NCBI RefSeq assembly: GCF_009617995.1
Contig: NZ_CP044130.1
Location: 62,001-126,000 of the forward strand
Reading direction: 5' to 3'
DNA length: 64,000 nt
Source of the DNA: Halomicrobium sp. LC1Hm
GTDB taxonomy: Archaea; Halobacteriota; Halobacteria; Halobacteriales; Haloarculaceae
The position numbers and the translations under genes are program-made. Of this stretch, positions 46,511-56,000 are shown piece after piece; within the stretch, counting starts at the first letter, position 1; the number at the start of each line of letters is the position of its first letter. The notes below the pieces were generated by a model. That model did not search any database. It saw only the letters and a program-made list of their open reading frames with translations, and was not told the origin of the DNA.

Positions 46511-47068
46511 ATGGTGGTATACCTAATTGCAGATACTCATTTAAACGATCCATACCTATTGGACAAATCACCTCGGGAGTTCAGCGATATCTCCGAAATG
46601 AACGAGGTGATCGTTCGAAATTGGCACGACACCGTTAGCGACAGTGACCAGGTATTGTTCGGGGGTGATCTTGCACATTCCGAAATCACCAAACAAAGGT
46701 TCTACGATTGGGTGTACGAATTAAAGAATCTCCAATGTCTCTTGCGTGGGAATCACGACCCATACGAACGCTCAGAACTGGCTGATGCCAACCTCCCCAT
46801 CGTTGAGTCCGAGAAGTTCTCCTACAGCGGCTTCGACTTCTACTGCTGTCACAAATATTCCGGCGTTCCCGATGACTTCGATGGTTGGATTATCCATGGC
46901 CATCATCACCACAAACGACCTTTCTTGGATGCTGATAATAACCGAATCAATATCTCGATCGATGTACTTGGCTACGAACCAGTTTCGATCGATGAAGTAG
47001 TCGACTATATTGAACAAGGAGATATGCTCCAAGAACGTCCTACAACACAAACTGATTATTCCGCCTAA
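46511..47068 (+). CDS. Calcineurin-like metallophosphoesterase
   Basis: A 185-residue enzyme with the full motif set: IADTHLND (DxH), FGGDLAHS (GD), LRGNHDPY (GNHD), CCHKYSG and HGHHHHKRP (GHxH). It should hydrolyse phosphoesters at a dinuclear metal centre. Substrate unknown; close relatives include nucleotide and RNA/DNA phosphodiesterases. It has its own AT-rich promoter (TTTATTTAATAG about 30 bp upstream). It lies at the end of the lower-GC island and may be the terminal nuclease or phosphatase of it. Confidence 0.88.
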   Translation: MVVYLIADTHLNDPYLLDKSPREFSDISEMNEVIVRNWHDTVSDSDQVLFGGDLAHSEITKQRFYDWVYELKNLQCLLRGNHDPYERSELADANLPIVESEKFSYSGFDFYCCHKYSGVPDDFDGWIIHGHHHHKRPFLDADNNRINISIDVLGYEPVSIDEVVDYIEQGDMLQERPTTQTDYSA

Positions 47069-47132
47069 CGAGACGTCGAGCGGCCGAGGGCTTTTCGAGT
47101 GTCCTCTTCCACCGAATCAGACTAGCACTCAG

Positions 47133-47604
47133 TCAGCTGTCGTCGGCGACCAGGTCCTCGATGAACCGGAACCCGTTCACGAACGTCACCGAGTCACCGT
47201 AGCCCTCACTCGCGAGCCGGCTGCGATATCGGTCGTGTAGATGTACACCTCGGTAGCCGTCCCCGCACTGAGATGCTGGGCAGCGAGGCGGCGAGGGCAG
47301 CGTCGGCAGGGCGGTCGTCGCCGTTCGCGATGTACCGCTGGACGCCGTCCATCATCCGCGAGACAACCGGCTCAGAGAACTCCAGCGGTGCCGCAACCGT
47401 CGCCCACCCCTCGTCGATCGCAGCGTCGACGGGCGGGTTTTCGACATCTGGATCGTCGACGGTCAGCTCCTCGCACACCAGTTCGAGGAGGACGAAGGTG
47501 TCGTCGTTCCGGCGAGCGAATCGCCGAACAGCCTTGTACCGGCTGTCCGACGGCTGTCCCATCGCGACGAACAGGCCGGTGTCGGCGATGTGGAGCGCGC
47601 TCAC
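47133..47604 (-). pseudogene. PIN-domain toxin, disrupted by two frameshifts
   Basis: Frame 1 from the ATG at 47604 gives HIADTGLFVAM (first PIN acid), ELVCEEL and DDRPADAALAA (late acids). After about 47285 the sequence continues in a second frame as QHLSAGTATEVYIYTTDIA, and after about 47215 in a third as ASEGYGDSVTFVNGFRFIED, stopping at 47133-47135. The pieces make one ~155-residue PIN protein. The ATG overlaps the stop of the upstream regulator by 4 bp, the usual antitoxin-toxin coupling. Either an inactivated toxin or sequencing errors. Confidence 0.75.
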
Positions 47605-48200
47605 GCGTCGTCAGCCGCGTCGCCGTCGTCGATATCCAACTCGTCGAGTCCCGCCCCTGACTCCTCGATGTCGTAGTGCTCGCGGACGACGGGCCGGAGT
47701 GCCTGGAGGATCATCTCCGCAGCCAGCGGCGAGATGTCGAGATCCTCCGCCATCAGCCGGTGGGTCACTTCCCCACGCTCCCGAGCGACGGCGTAGGTGA
47801 GCGCGGTCGCGAGGCCGGCGACGCCGTGGCGGTCGATGTACGTGTCGATGTCGGCGTCCGTCTCGCGGCGGCCGACGGCGTCGATGAGCGCCGGCGTGAT
47901 CGTGTACTCGCGGTCGCCCGCGGCGGTCGTTACAGTCAGGTCGATCGCCCGGGCGGTATACTTGCGTGGCTGCCCGTCGTCGGTGATGTCGACGACGCCG
48001 GCGTCGACGAGCCGGTTGACGTAGCTGTAGGCCGTCCCCTGGGCGAATTCGAGGTCGTCCATCACGTCCTGGACGGTCGCCTCGCCCTCCCGAGCGAGGT
48101 ACGCGTACAGCTGGGCGAGCTGTGGCTCTTCGAGGAGGTCCACGACCGAGAGAAAGTCTTGGACGATGTCGCCGTCGGCGCGGTTTGCAGTGTGTGCCAC
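47601..48200 (-). CDS. Winged-helix antitoxin-like regulator (partner of PIN gene)
   Basis: A 199-residue protein. Residues 20-75 form a winged helix (LAQLYAYLAREGEATVQDVM... GTAYSYVNRLVDAGVV) with a wing DDGQPRKYTA. The C-terminal half is helical (GVAGLATALTYAVARERGE). Gene order and 4-bp overlap with the PIN gene mark it as the antitoxin or autorepressor of a type II-like pair. A direct repeat just upstream is a probable operator. Confidence 0.7.
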   Translation of the reverse strand: MAHTANRADGDIVQDFLSVVDLLEEPQLAQLYAYLAREGEATVQDVMDDLEFAQGTAYSYVNRLVDAGVVDITDDGQPRKYTARAIDLTVTTAAGDREYTITPALIDAVGRRETDADIDTYIDRHGVAGLATALTYAVARERGEVTHRLMAEDLDISPLAAEMILQALRPVVREHYDIEESGAGLDELDIDDGDAADDA

Positions 48201-48213
48201 GGGGAGGTCCTTG

Positions 48214-48227
48214 TTTACAGTTTACAG
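48214..48227. promoter_or_regulatory. Direct-repeat operator upstream of PIN/antitoxin pair
   Basis: TTTACAG occurs twice in direct contact (48214-48220, 48221-48227), followed by AT-rich sequence, 14-27 bp upstream of the regulator start. Probable autoregulation site. Confidence 0.4.
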
Positions 48228-48344
48228 TGAATCAGTAAAAGATGTTTGGGGTGACTCTGCTGGCATCGCGTATCGCGACCAGTCGAGAATCAACTGGTAC
48301 AGGAAGTGCTGACAATATGATGGCTACCACGACGGGAGGGGTTC

Positions 48345-48686
48345 TCAGACGGAAATGTAGCCGATCAACTGGTTCGCCACGTCTTCGATGCGCTCGTCGG
48401 CAAGCGAGGTGAGATACTGGTCGACATGCGTAGCACTGGTGAGCGTCGCGATTGACCACGGGAGAACGTGGCTTCGTTCCCCGAGTGGGTCACCCTCGTA
48501 GTCGTCGTCTCGGAGCGTGATCGACTCCTCGTGATAGGTCTGCGTGGAGATGAGGGCCGTGATGAGTTGCACGCCGTGGTTCGGGAATTGGGGCGCTCCC
48601 AACACAAGCATCGGGCGCCCTTTCTCCGAGAGCGGGTCACTCGCCCAGACGATGTCACCACGTTCCAGATCTTCGAACGCCGTCAC
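48345..48686 (-). CDS. PemK/MazF-like toxin
   Basis: A 113-residue protein with the MazF fold pattern: ERGDIVWASDPLSEKGRPMLVL, then NHGVQLITALISTQTYHEES and SHVLPWSIATL. MazF-family members cut RNA; whether this one does is not shown. It overlaps the upstream winged-helix gene by 4 bp (ATGA), so the pair is co-translated. Confidence 0.75.
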   Translation of the reverse strand: MTAFEDLERGDIVWASDPLSEKGRPMLVLGAPQFPNHGVQLITALISTQTYHEESITLRDDDYEGDPLGERSHVLPWSIATLTSATHVDQYLTSLADERIEDVANQLIGYISV

Positions 48687-49036
48687 TGCACGTCCTCCGT
48701 CTCGTCAGTCTGGAGGTCCTCGAGCCGCTCCTCACCATACTGGTCATCCGCTGTCTCGTGGTGACGGTGGAGTCGGTAGGCAGCCTGGAGCCGTTCCTCA
48801 TCGTCCGTGATCGCCCAGTATGGGCGTTTGTGTCGCACCAGGCCGCGTTCCTTCAAGCGTGATAGGATCGCGCTGACAGCGTCGGTCTCCAGTCCAAGCC
48901 GATCGGCAATCGTCGCCGCCTTCCACGCCCGGTCGTCATGCTCGTCGAGGAACAGCACGATCCGCTCGGTGTCGTTTCGCTCCGCAAACTCGTCGGCGTC
49001 CTCGAACTCCTCGATATCGATGGTGCCACTCGACAT
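48683..49036 (-). CDS. Winged-helix antitoxin partner of PemK-like toxin
   Basis: A 117-residue acidic protein. Residues 22-80 form a winged helix (ERIVLFLDEHDDRAWKAATI, LSRLKERGLVRHKRPYWAI); the tail is acidic (LQTDETEDVQ). It likely neutralises the PemK-like product and represses the operon through the upstream direct repeats. Confidence 0.7.
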   Translation of the reverse strand: MSSGTIDIEEFEDADEFAERNDTERIVLFLDEHDDRAWKAATIADRLGLETDAVSAILSRLKERGLVRHKRPYWAITDDEERLQAAYRLHRHHETADDQYGEERLEDLQTDETEDVQ

Positions 49037-49042
49037 AGATCA

Positions 49043-49079
49043 CTGTTTGGAATGTTGGAACATAGCTGTTTGGTATGTT
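49043..49079. promoter_or_regulatory. Paired 14-bp operator before PemK/antitoxin operon
   Basis: CTGTTTGGAATGTT (49043-49056) and CTGTTTGGTATGTT (49066-49079), 13 of 14 identical with starts 23 bp apart, immediately upstream of the start at 49036. Spacing near two helical turns suggests cooperative binding by a dimeric regulator. Confidence 0.55.
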
Positions 49080-49124
49080 TTTTACTTGGATGATTGGTTT
49101 CTGTACTGGGGGATTGGGATGGGG

Positions 49125-49460
49125 TCACTCCGTCGGCGTCGCGACGAGATGCTCCTCGAGGTCGCGCGTCCAGTACGTCGCGAGTCCGCCCGGACTACAG
49201 TGGGCGCACTGCTGTATCGGGCCTTCCAGGTGCCCCAGTTCGACCCGGAATCTCGTGAGCGCTGCGAGCGTGTCGACGACCAGTCCACAGCCGTCACAGG
49301 CGACGTGATCGCGCTCGTCGGGATCCGGCCGCGTCTGAATTGCACAGTCGACACAGATCGGGTGGGTAACCCGCTCGTCCTGTCCCCAGGTGTGCGCTTT
49401 GCCAGTCTCGGTACCGGGCGGCGCGTCGCAAAACGCACAGCCGACGAGCGTCTGCTGCAT
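49125..49460 (-). CDS. Small zinc-ribbon protein
   Basis: A 111-residue protein from the ATG at 49460, whose TGATG overlaps the upstream stop. Four CxxC-like pairs are present: CAFC near 8, CVDC near 38, CDGC near 56 and CAHC near 84, with GTETGKAHTW between. Typical of small haloarchaeal zinc proteins on accessory elements. Function unknown; nucleic-acid binding is plausible. Confidence 0.65.
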   Translation of the reverse strand: MQQTLVGCAFCDAPPGTETGKAHTWGQDERVTHPICVDCAIQTRPDPDERDHVACDGCGLVVDTLAALTRFRVELGHLEGPIQQCAHCSPGGLATYWTRDLEEHLVATPTE

Positions 49461-49879
49461 CACTCGCCCTCCGTGTCGGCGTCGCGGCCGGTCGTCCACC
49501 CACGATGGAAGACGGCCAGTTGCGTCGTCGAGTCGAACGTGGTGCCGCTCGGCTCGTGAACCAGAACGCGACCCGCTGGAACTAAAGTAACGACGTCCCT
49601 GTCGACGAGGTCGCTGACCAGGCGCTGAGCTGTCGCGTCGTCGACATCCGCCGACCCCGACTGTGTCGACGCCGACCCGCGGAGTGTCGTGACGGGTGCC
49701 ACAGAAAACCGTGAATCGGCGTCAACTCTCGTGGCCGTCTTGCTCAATACGTGGGCGGTGACTGGAATGGGTGCCTGATAACGACGGGGCGCACAAACTC
49801 GACGTACCGAGATGCGCTGCGGGCCATCAAAGAGCGCCGGGCGGAGTTCCACCAGCGGTGTCGGTGGATCGTCGGACAT
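49460..49879 (-). CDS. Unknown 139-residue protein
   Basis: Starts MSDDPPTPLVEL. It has a possible winged-helix region (about 75-110: DVDDATAQRLVSDLVDRDVV then VPAGRVLVHE). Coupled to the zinc-ribbon gene by a 1-bp stop/start overlap. No family recognised. Confidence 0.55.
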   Translation of the reverse strand: MSDDPPTPLVELRPALFDGPQRISVRRVCAPRRYQAPIPVTAHVLSKTATRVDADSRFSVAPVTTLRGSASTQSGSADVDDATAQRLVSDLVDRDVVTLVPAGRVLVHEPSGTTFDSTTQLAVFHRGWTTGRDADTEGE

Positions 49880-49930
49880 CAGTTCTACAAGAGCAAAGAT
49901 TGATTATTCGAGTAACCGAAATATTACCCG

Positions 49931-51952
49931 ATGGAAAACCGTCTTCGGTGGCGCTTTGAGACCGAACACAATACGTTTCGGTCGTCACCAACGGTAGTCG
50001 ACGGGACTGTCTACATCGGGAGTGACGGAGCTGGATACCTCGAGAATAGCAACGGTCTTGTCCACGCGTTGGCCGCCAGCGATGGTACGGAACAGTGGCG
50101 ATTTCAGACACAAGCCGGGGTGCTGGCCTCGCCAACGGTTGTTGAGTGGACCGTATTCGTCGGAGATGGGGACGGAACCGTCTACGCGCTGGATGCCAAT
50201 GGCGGCACTGAACAGTGGCAGTTCCAGACACATGACACGGTGAGGTCGTCACCCACGGTCGCTGATGGAACCGTCTTCGTGGGAAGTGACGACGGGAAAT
50301 TGTATGCCCTGCACGCCGAAACCGGCGAGGAGCAGTGGCAAGCGCATATTATCTTCGACGGCTGGTCGTCCCCAGTTGTCGTCGATGATACTGTCTTCGT
50401 TGGAACCGACAACGAATCAAGGTATTCTTCCCATGTCTACGCGCTGGATGCGGAGACGGGAGAGCGTCGATGGGTGTTCGATTCAAGACGTTCGATCAGG
50501 TCTTCACCGACGGTGGTCGATGATACGGTCATCTTTTCAGTCACCAACGGCACACTATCTGCTCTGTCTATCGACACCGGGGAAGAACGGTGGATTTCCA
50601 ATATCGGTTTTAATTGTAGGTCATCACCGACAGTTGCAAACGGCGTCGTTTTCGTCGGCAGTCACGACGAGCACGTGTACGCAGTGTCTGCAGACGACGG
50701 TACCGAGCGGTGGCGCTTCGAGACCGATGATTCGGTGCTCTCGTCACCAACGGTGGCTGATGGAGTCGTTTTTGTCGGTAGTCGCGACGAGCACGTGTAC
50801 GCTGTGTCTGCGGACGACGGCACCGAGCAGTGGCGCTTCGAGACGAACCACTCAGTGTGGTCGTCCCCAACTGTGGTTGACGGGACCGTTTTTGTCGGCA
50901 GTGATTCGGTCTATGCTCTAGAAGCGGATATCGAAGGAACGAGCGAGGGATCGCGGGTCCGACTTGGTGCTCTCGGTCACCACGACCGCACGGGCCACGG
51001 CGACGAACCGCAGCACCGGGAGGAACAGCGGTCGCACCCTGGGAAGAATCGAGAGCGCCTTCAGCAAACTACTGAAACCGCTGCGCCGCTCCGGATCCCA
51101 CACTCAGCCCCCCCGGAGACAGTCCCGGAACCGCCCCAGATTGATCTCACTGTCGAAGAGATCAGTATCGGGGATCAAATCGGTACAGGTGGAAATGCGG
51201 ACGTGTTCCACGGCTCCGCGGAAGCACTGGAAGAGACTGTCGACCTCGCAATCAAGCGGCCCCGTTTTCCGCGCGGGCAGACGGTTGATCCGAGGCCGCT
51301 GTTAGAGGAGGCCAACACGTGGCAACGCCTTGATGATCACGACCATATCGTCACTGTCGTCGACTATGGAACCAATGACGGCCTCCCCTGGATCGCGATG
51401 GAGTATATGGATGGTGGTCACCTCGGCGAGCGAGCTGGCACGATGGAGATCCAACAGGCGCTGTGGACGGCGATCTCCATTACGAACGGTGTCTATCATG
51501 CTCACCAGTTGGGGGTGGTCCACTGTGACCTCTCTCCTGAGAACATCTTGTTCTGCGAGATCGACGACGCCTGGGACGCTCCGAAGATTGCGGACTGGGG
51601 TCTGGCCAAGCGACTCTTAGAACAGTCACGAAGCCGCGATGAGATGACCGTCGAGTACGCTGCTCCCGAGCAGTTCCACTCCGACGAGTCGACTGGAAAA
51701 CACACGGATATCTACCAACTGGGTGCGGTCCTCTACGAATTGTTCACGGGTCGTCGGCCATTTGAAGGAGACATTTATACGGTGATCGACCGAATTAAAA
51801 ACGAGAATCCAGTGCCCCCCAGTACTGTCGCCGACATTCCCACAGCACTCGATGCTCCCCTGCTCCAGGCGTTAGAAAAATCCAGAGACGATCGGTACGA
51901 CGACATAATCTATCTCCGTGATGAACTCGAAACCATCGCCTCCTGGAATTGA
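49931..51952 (+). CDS. PQQ-propeller Ser/Thr kinase
   Basis: A 673-residue protein with no signal peptide. Residues 1-320 are about seven PQQ-like blades (RSSPTVVDGTVYIGSD, VYALDANGGTEQWQFQ). A basic linker (about 330-400) leads to the kinase (411-673): IGTGGNADVFHG, AIKRP, DWG (145 residues into the kinase), AAPEQF. The catalytic loop reads HCDLSPENILF (531-541), with Ser in place of the near-universal Lys, which may weaken catalysis. The domain order is the reverse of the 29227-31797 kinase. GC is lower than in the other kinase genes, so it may have been acquired or be evolving differently. Confidence 0.88.
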   Translation: MENRLRWRFETEHNTFRSSPTVVDGTVYIGSDGAGYLENSNGLVHALAASDGTEQWRFQTQAGVLASPTVVEWTVFVGDGDGTVYALDANGGTEQWQFQTHDTVRSSPTVADGTVFVGSDDGKLYALHAETGEEQWQAHIIFDGWSSPVVVDDTVFVGTDNESRYSSHVYALDAETGERRWVFDSRRSIRSSPTVVDDTVIFSVTNGTLSALSIDTGEERWISNIGFNCRSSPTVANGVVFVGSHDEHVYAVSADDGTERWRFETDDSVLSSPTVADGVVFVGSRDEHVYAVSADDGTEQWRFETNHSVWSSPTVVDGTVFVGSDSVYALEADIEGTSEGSRVRLGALGHHDRTGHGDEPQHREEQRSHPGKNRERLQQTTETAAPLRIPHSAPPETVPEPPQIDLTVEEISIGDQIGTGGNADVFHGSAEALEETVDLAIKRPRFPRGQTVDPRPLLEEANTWQRLDDHDHIVTVVDYGTNDGLPWIAMEYMDGGHLGERAGTMEIQQALWTAISITNGVYHAHQLGVVHCDLSPENILFCEIDDAWDAPKIADWGLAKRLLEQSRSRDEMTVEYAAPEQFHSDESTGKHTDIYQLGAVLYELFTGRRPFEGDIYTVIDRIKNENPVPPSTVADIPTALDAPLLQALEKSRDDRYDDIIYLRDELETIASWN

Positions 51953-52129
51953 ACTAGCGATTCTCCGAGCGATCCTGACTCGTCGGGATAAGGCAGTACA
52001 AAAGGCGGATGCCGCTCACGCTGTCGTGCGCTGCCACGCCTTTTGGCGTGTACGAGCACCAGCGTTTCTAGTTCGGACACCAGAACGTCTCGTGTTCTAA
52101 GGACACCAACAAACAGCCAGGGCAGACAG

Positions 52130-52675
52130 TCAGTCCGGTCGCGGGTCGCGATAGCCGATGACGGCGACGTCGTCGATGAACAGGACGCCCTTCATGAAGT
52201 CGAGCTTGGTCAGGCTGTGCTGGTACAGGTTATGCCGACCCAGGTAGTTTACTGGCACCACCAGAGAGCCGAACTCGATCTTTGGCCGGCTGTCCTTCTG
52301 GGTGCGATACCCCTTCTGGAACTTGAGGAGGTCGTCGCTGACGTTCTTCCGCTCGCTCTTCTCGACCTCGATGGCGATGCGGGCGTCGGCGTCGTAGAGG
52401 TCGACGCTGTAGTGAAACCCCTGATGCGACCAGAGCTTGCAGTTCGGGTTGTAGCCGCCGGCGGCGTCCCCTTCGTACTCGTACTGCGAGAGCCCGTCGG
52501 CGATCGTGGCATCGAAGCCGCCGACCTCCATGTGTTTCGTCGAACCGTCGAAGACGCTTGCTGGGACGGCCTCGACGGCTTCCCGAATCGACGCCAGCGC
52601 ATCGTCCGGAAATACCTCGGACGAGGTTTGGGTGCGGCGCTCGCTCAGTTTGGTGACCTCCTCGACGACGACCAT
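52130..52675 (-). CDS. PD-(D/E)XK nuclease-like protein beside the CRISPR array
   Basis: A 181-residue protein from the ATG at 52675; an earlier ATG would add a Pro/Ser-rich, unlikely extension. The core SVDLYDADARIAIEVEKSER gives D-x(n)-ExEK, the metal-site pattern of BglII/BamHI-like restriction nucleases. It is followed by FQKGYRTQKDSRPKIEFGSL. The N-terminus has EVGGFDATIADGLSQYEYEGD. It is a candidate restriction-type nuclease, with no methylase adjacent. It lies upstream of the array on the opposite strand and does not resemble any Cas protein. Confidence 0.55.
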   Translation of the reverse strand: MVVVEEVTKLSERRTQTSSEVFPDDALASIREAVEAVPASVFDGSTKHMEVGGFDATIADGLSQYEYEGDAAGGYNPNCKLWSHQGFHYSVDLYDADARIAIEVEKSERKNVSDDLLKFQKGYRTQKDSRPKIEFGSLVVPVNYLGRHNLYQHSLTKLDFMKGVLFIDDVAVIGYRDPRPD

Positions 52676-52805
52676 ACTCGCTCTCGACGAACAGTGGCCG
52701 GATAAAACCCGTCGCGACGGCCGTTCGAGCCCACCGGTCGCCAGGATACACTCACTCGAGGAGTCGGGCGGGGGTGGGGGCGAGGGAGTGGATCCATCCC
52801 CAGCG

Positions 52806-53029
52806 TTAACCAACACTGTATCGGTATCGGCCGAGAATGTTGGTTAAGACAATCGCACTGATCCCTCTGTCGGCGGTTTCTCGCCACGTCGACCGTGTCT
52901 CGCCTGCGTACTGGCCGGGGAGCACGCGTTTCCATCGACCCCCAGGGGGTTCGAGGGGTATCGAGGGTCGACGGAAACCATGAAGTGCAAACGGCAAATA
53001 GCGGTGTACACGTGGTCAAATCGGCCATG
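52806..53029 (+). promoter_or_regulatory. CRISPR leader region
   Basis: Non-coding DNA before the first repeat. It contains a perfect 10-bp inverted repeat TTAACCAACA...TGTTGGTTAA (52806-52815, 52838-52847) and a hairpin TTTCCATCGACCC...GGGTCGACGGAAA with 12 of 13 pairs (52932-52978). Repeat decay is at the far end of the array, which places the leader on this side. Confidence 0.6.
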
Positions 53030-56000
53030 GTTTCAGACGGACCCTTGTGGGATTGAAGCGGCAGGTGGTCGCCGGCACCGACGACAACGAGCAGGGTTTC
53101 AGACGGACCCTTGTGGGATTGAAGCCTGGGGCATGTCGTCGAGCTCGTCGATCGCGAGGACGTTTCAGACGGACCCTTGTGGGATTGAAGCGGTATTTGA
53201 CGTGGGCTGATGTAAAGGCCATCCTGTTTCAGACGGACCCTTGTGGGATTGAAGCGCCGCTCGGTGGTCACAGTCTGCCATAGGTGCTTGTTTCAGACGG
53301 ACCCTTGTGGGATTGAAGCGCGGCGGCCGCCGGGCGGAGTTAAACGACCAGAGCGTTTCAGACGGACCCTTGTGGGATTGAAGCTTGAGACTCCGAAGGC
53401 AAAACTCGACGTTACCTTTGGTTTCAGACGGACCCTTGTGGGATTGAAGCCAGGACTGGACCCACGACCCGGCAGGCACCATTTCGCGTTTCAGACGGAC
53501 CCTTGTGGGATTGAAGCTCGGTGTCGGGGTAGAACGTCACAAGCACGAAGTCCGTTTCAGACGGACCCTTGTGGGATTGAAGCCCGCCGTCGGAGTCGAG
53601 TAGGCGAGCCCGGCCCGGAGTTTCAGACGGACCCTTGTGGGATTGAAGCGGTGACCTGTCCACCGTCGGTCATCAGCGTGGTCTGGTTTCAGACGGACCC
53701 TTGTGGGATTGAAGCCGCGACGGCGTCGACGAGGACGAGTTGCGCGACTAGTTTCAGACGGACCCTTGTGGGATTGAAGCGGCCAGCGGCTGCGCGCCCG
53801 CGACAACGAACCGGTTTCAGACGGACCCTTGTGGGATTGAAGCTATCTCGGATGGATCGGGTTCGAGACGACAGCCGTGTTTCAGACGGACCCTTGTGGG
53901 ATTGAAGCCGTCCGCGCAAGGCGGCCGCGTGGTCCATGATTTCGTTTCAGACGGACCCTTGTGGGATTGAAGCAGTGTCGAATCTATCCACCGGGTCGCA
54001 AACGGCCAGTTTCAGACGGACCCTTGTGGGATTGAAGCGACCGCATCCACGAGGCCGAGAGTGTGCTGTACGTGGTTTCAGACGGACCCTTGTGGGATTG
54101 AAGCAACGGTTCCCCAGACCATGTACTTTCGGCCACTGAGTTTCAGACGGACCCTTGTGGGATTGAAGCCCGACACGGAGCGGGTTGGTGCCGTTACAGT
54201 ATACCGTTTCAGACGGACCCTTGTGGGATTGAAGCGCCTCCTGCTGGGCGCGAGTCTTCGCGTGTCCGCGGTTTCAGACGGACCCTTGTGGGATTGAAGC
54301 TCACGCCGTCCGTATCCCGTAGCATGACCCACGCGTTTCAGACGGACCCTTGTGGGATTGAAGCAAACACGGCCTGTACTCCGACGTGATCCGCGAGGAG
54401 GGTTTCAGACGGACCCTTGTGGGATTGAAGCGAGGTCGAGCGAGACGATGTCGATCAGGACCTGATCGGTTTCAGACGGACCCTTGTGGGATTGAAGCGT
54501 ACTCGCCGTCTTCGGTCAGGGCAATGTGCCGGTTTCAGACGGACCCTTGTGGGATTGAAGCCGGGCGTGGATTGCACTTGCACAAGAACACGAACCGAGT
54601 TTCAGACGGACCCTTGTGGGATTGAAGCTATCAGATCAACCCGAACTTTATGACCGAGATCGAGAGTTTCAGACGGACCCTTGTGGGATTGAAGCCGTCG
54701 GTGTCCGAGACGGAGATCGCCGCGGAGCTCGTTTCAGACGGACCCTTGTGGGATTGAAGCCAGCGGTGGGATACAGCAGCAGACCATCTTCGGTCCGGTT
54801 TCAGACGGACCCTTGTGGGATTGAAGCGTGATCCAGTGGGCTCGGAACCCGTCGATATACTCGTTTCAGACGGACCCTTGTGGGATTGAAGCGTGGTGCT
54901 GGGGTTCGGTGCGGTATTCGGCCTCGTGTTTCAGACGGACCCTTGTGGGATTGAAGCATTAGCGCCTCGGCCGCGACTTCGGCGGCGATGGTGTTTCAGA
55001 CGGACCCTTGTGGGATTGAAGCACTACGCGATGGACGTGTGGCAAGGGACGGACCCACGTTTCAGACGGACCCTTGTGGGATTGAAGCAGCCATCTACAT
55101 TAGGACAACATGACCTGCACCACCTTGTTTCAGACGGACCCTTGTGGGATTGAAGCAGCCGAGTCGCGGGTGTAGGACTGTAACCCGCTCATGGTTTCAG
55201 ACGGACCCTTGTGGGATTGAAGCGGTCCGTAGACACGGGTACTGACCAGGAGGACCAGTTTCAGACGGACCCTTGTGGGATTGAAGCCCTAACAATGCTC
55301 AGATCAACATCACCGGCGACAACGTTTCAGACGGACCCTTGTGGGATTGAAGCTGATTAGTCGGTAGTACGTCCGTTTGCGGTCCGGAGTTTCAGACGGA
55401 CCCTTGTGGGATTGAAGCCTGGGGCATCGTCATCAAGTCCACAGACCGATAGCGGTTTCAGACGGACCCTTGTGGGATTGAAGCGCCACCATCCAGTCGA
55501 CCGACGGCAACACGCTCGTGTTTCAGACGGACCCTTGTGGGATTGAAGCGATCCCGACGACGGCCGTCGGCACCTGAAAGACCGAGTTTCAGACGGACCC
55601 TTGTGGGATTGAAGCGTGATCCAGTGGGCTCGGAACCCGTCGATATACTGTTTCAGACGGACCCTTGTGGGATTGAAGCCGACACGGAGCGGGTTGGTGC
55701 CGTTACAGTATACCAGTTTCAGACGGACCCTTGTGGGATTGAAGCGCCCACCTGCTCGTCGAGATCGGCGGCGGCCGTCTCGTTTCAGACGGACCCTTGT
55801 GGGATTGAAGCGAGAACTTGCGCGATAGTGGCTAAGGCGTCGACATGTTTCAGACGGACCCTTGTGGGATTGAAGCCGAGCGAGGTAGATTGCCTTCGCG
55901 AGCTTCGTTGCGGGTTTCAGACGGACCCTTGTGGGATTGAAGCATCTGGTCGGTGCGCTCGTTTTCGTCCGTACACAGGTTTCAGACGGACCCTTGTGGG

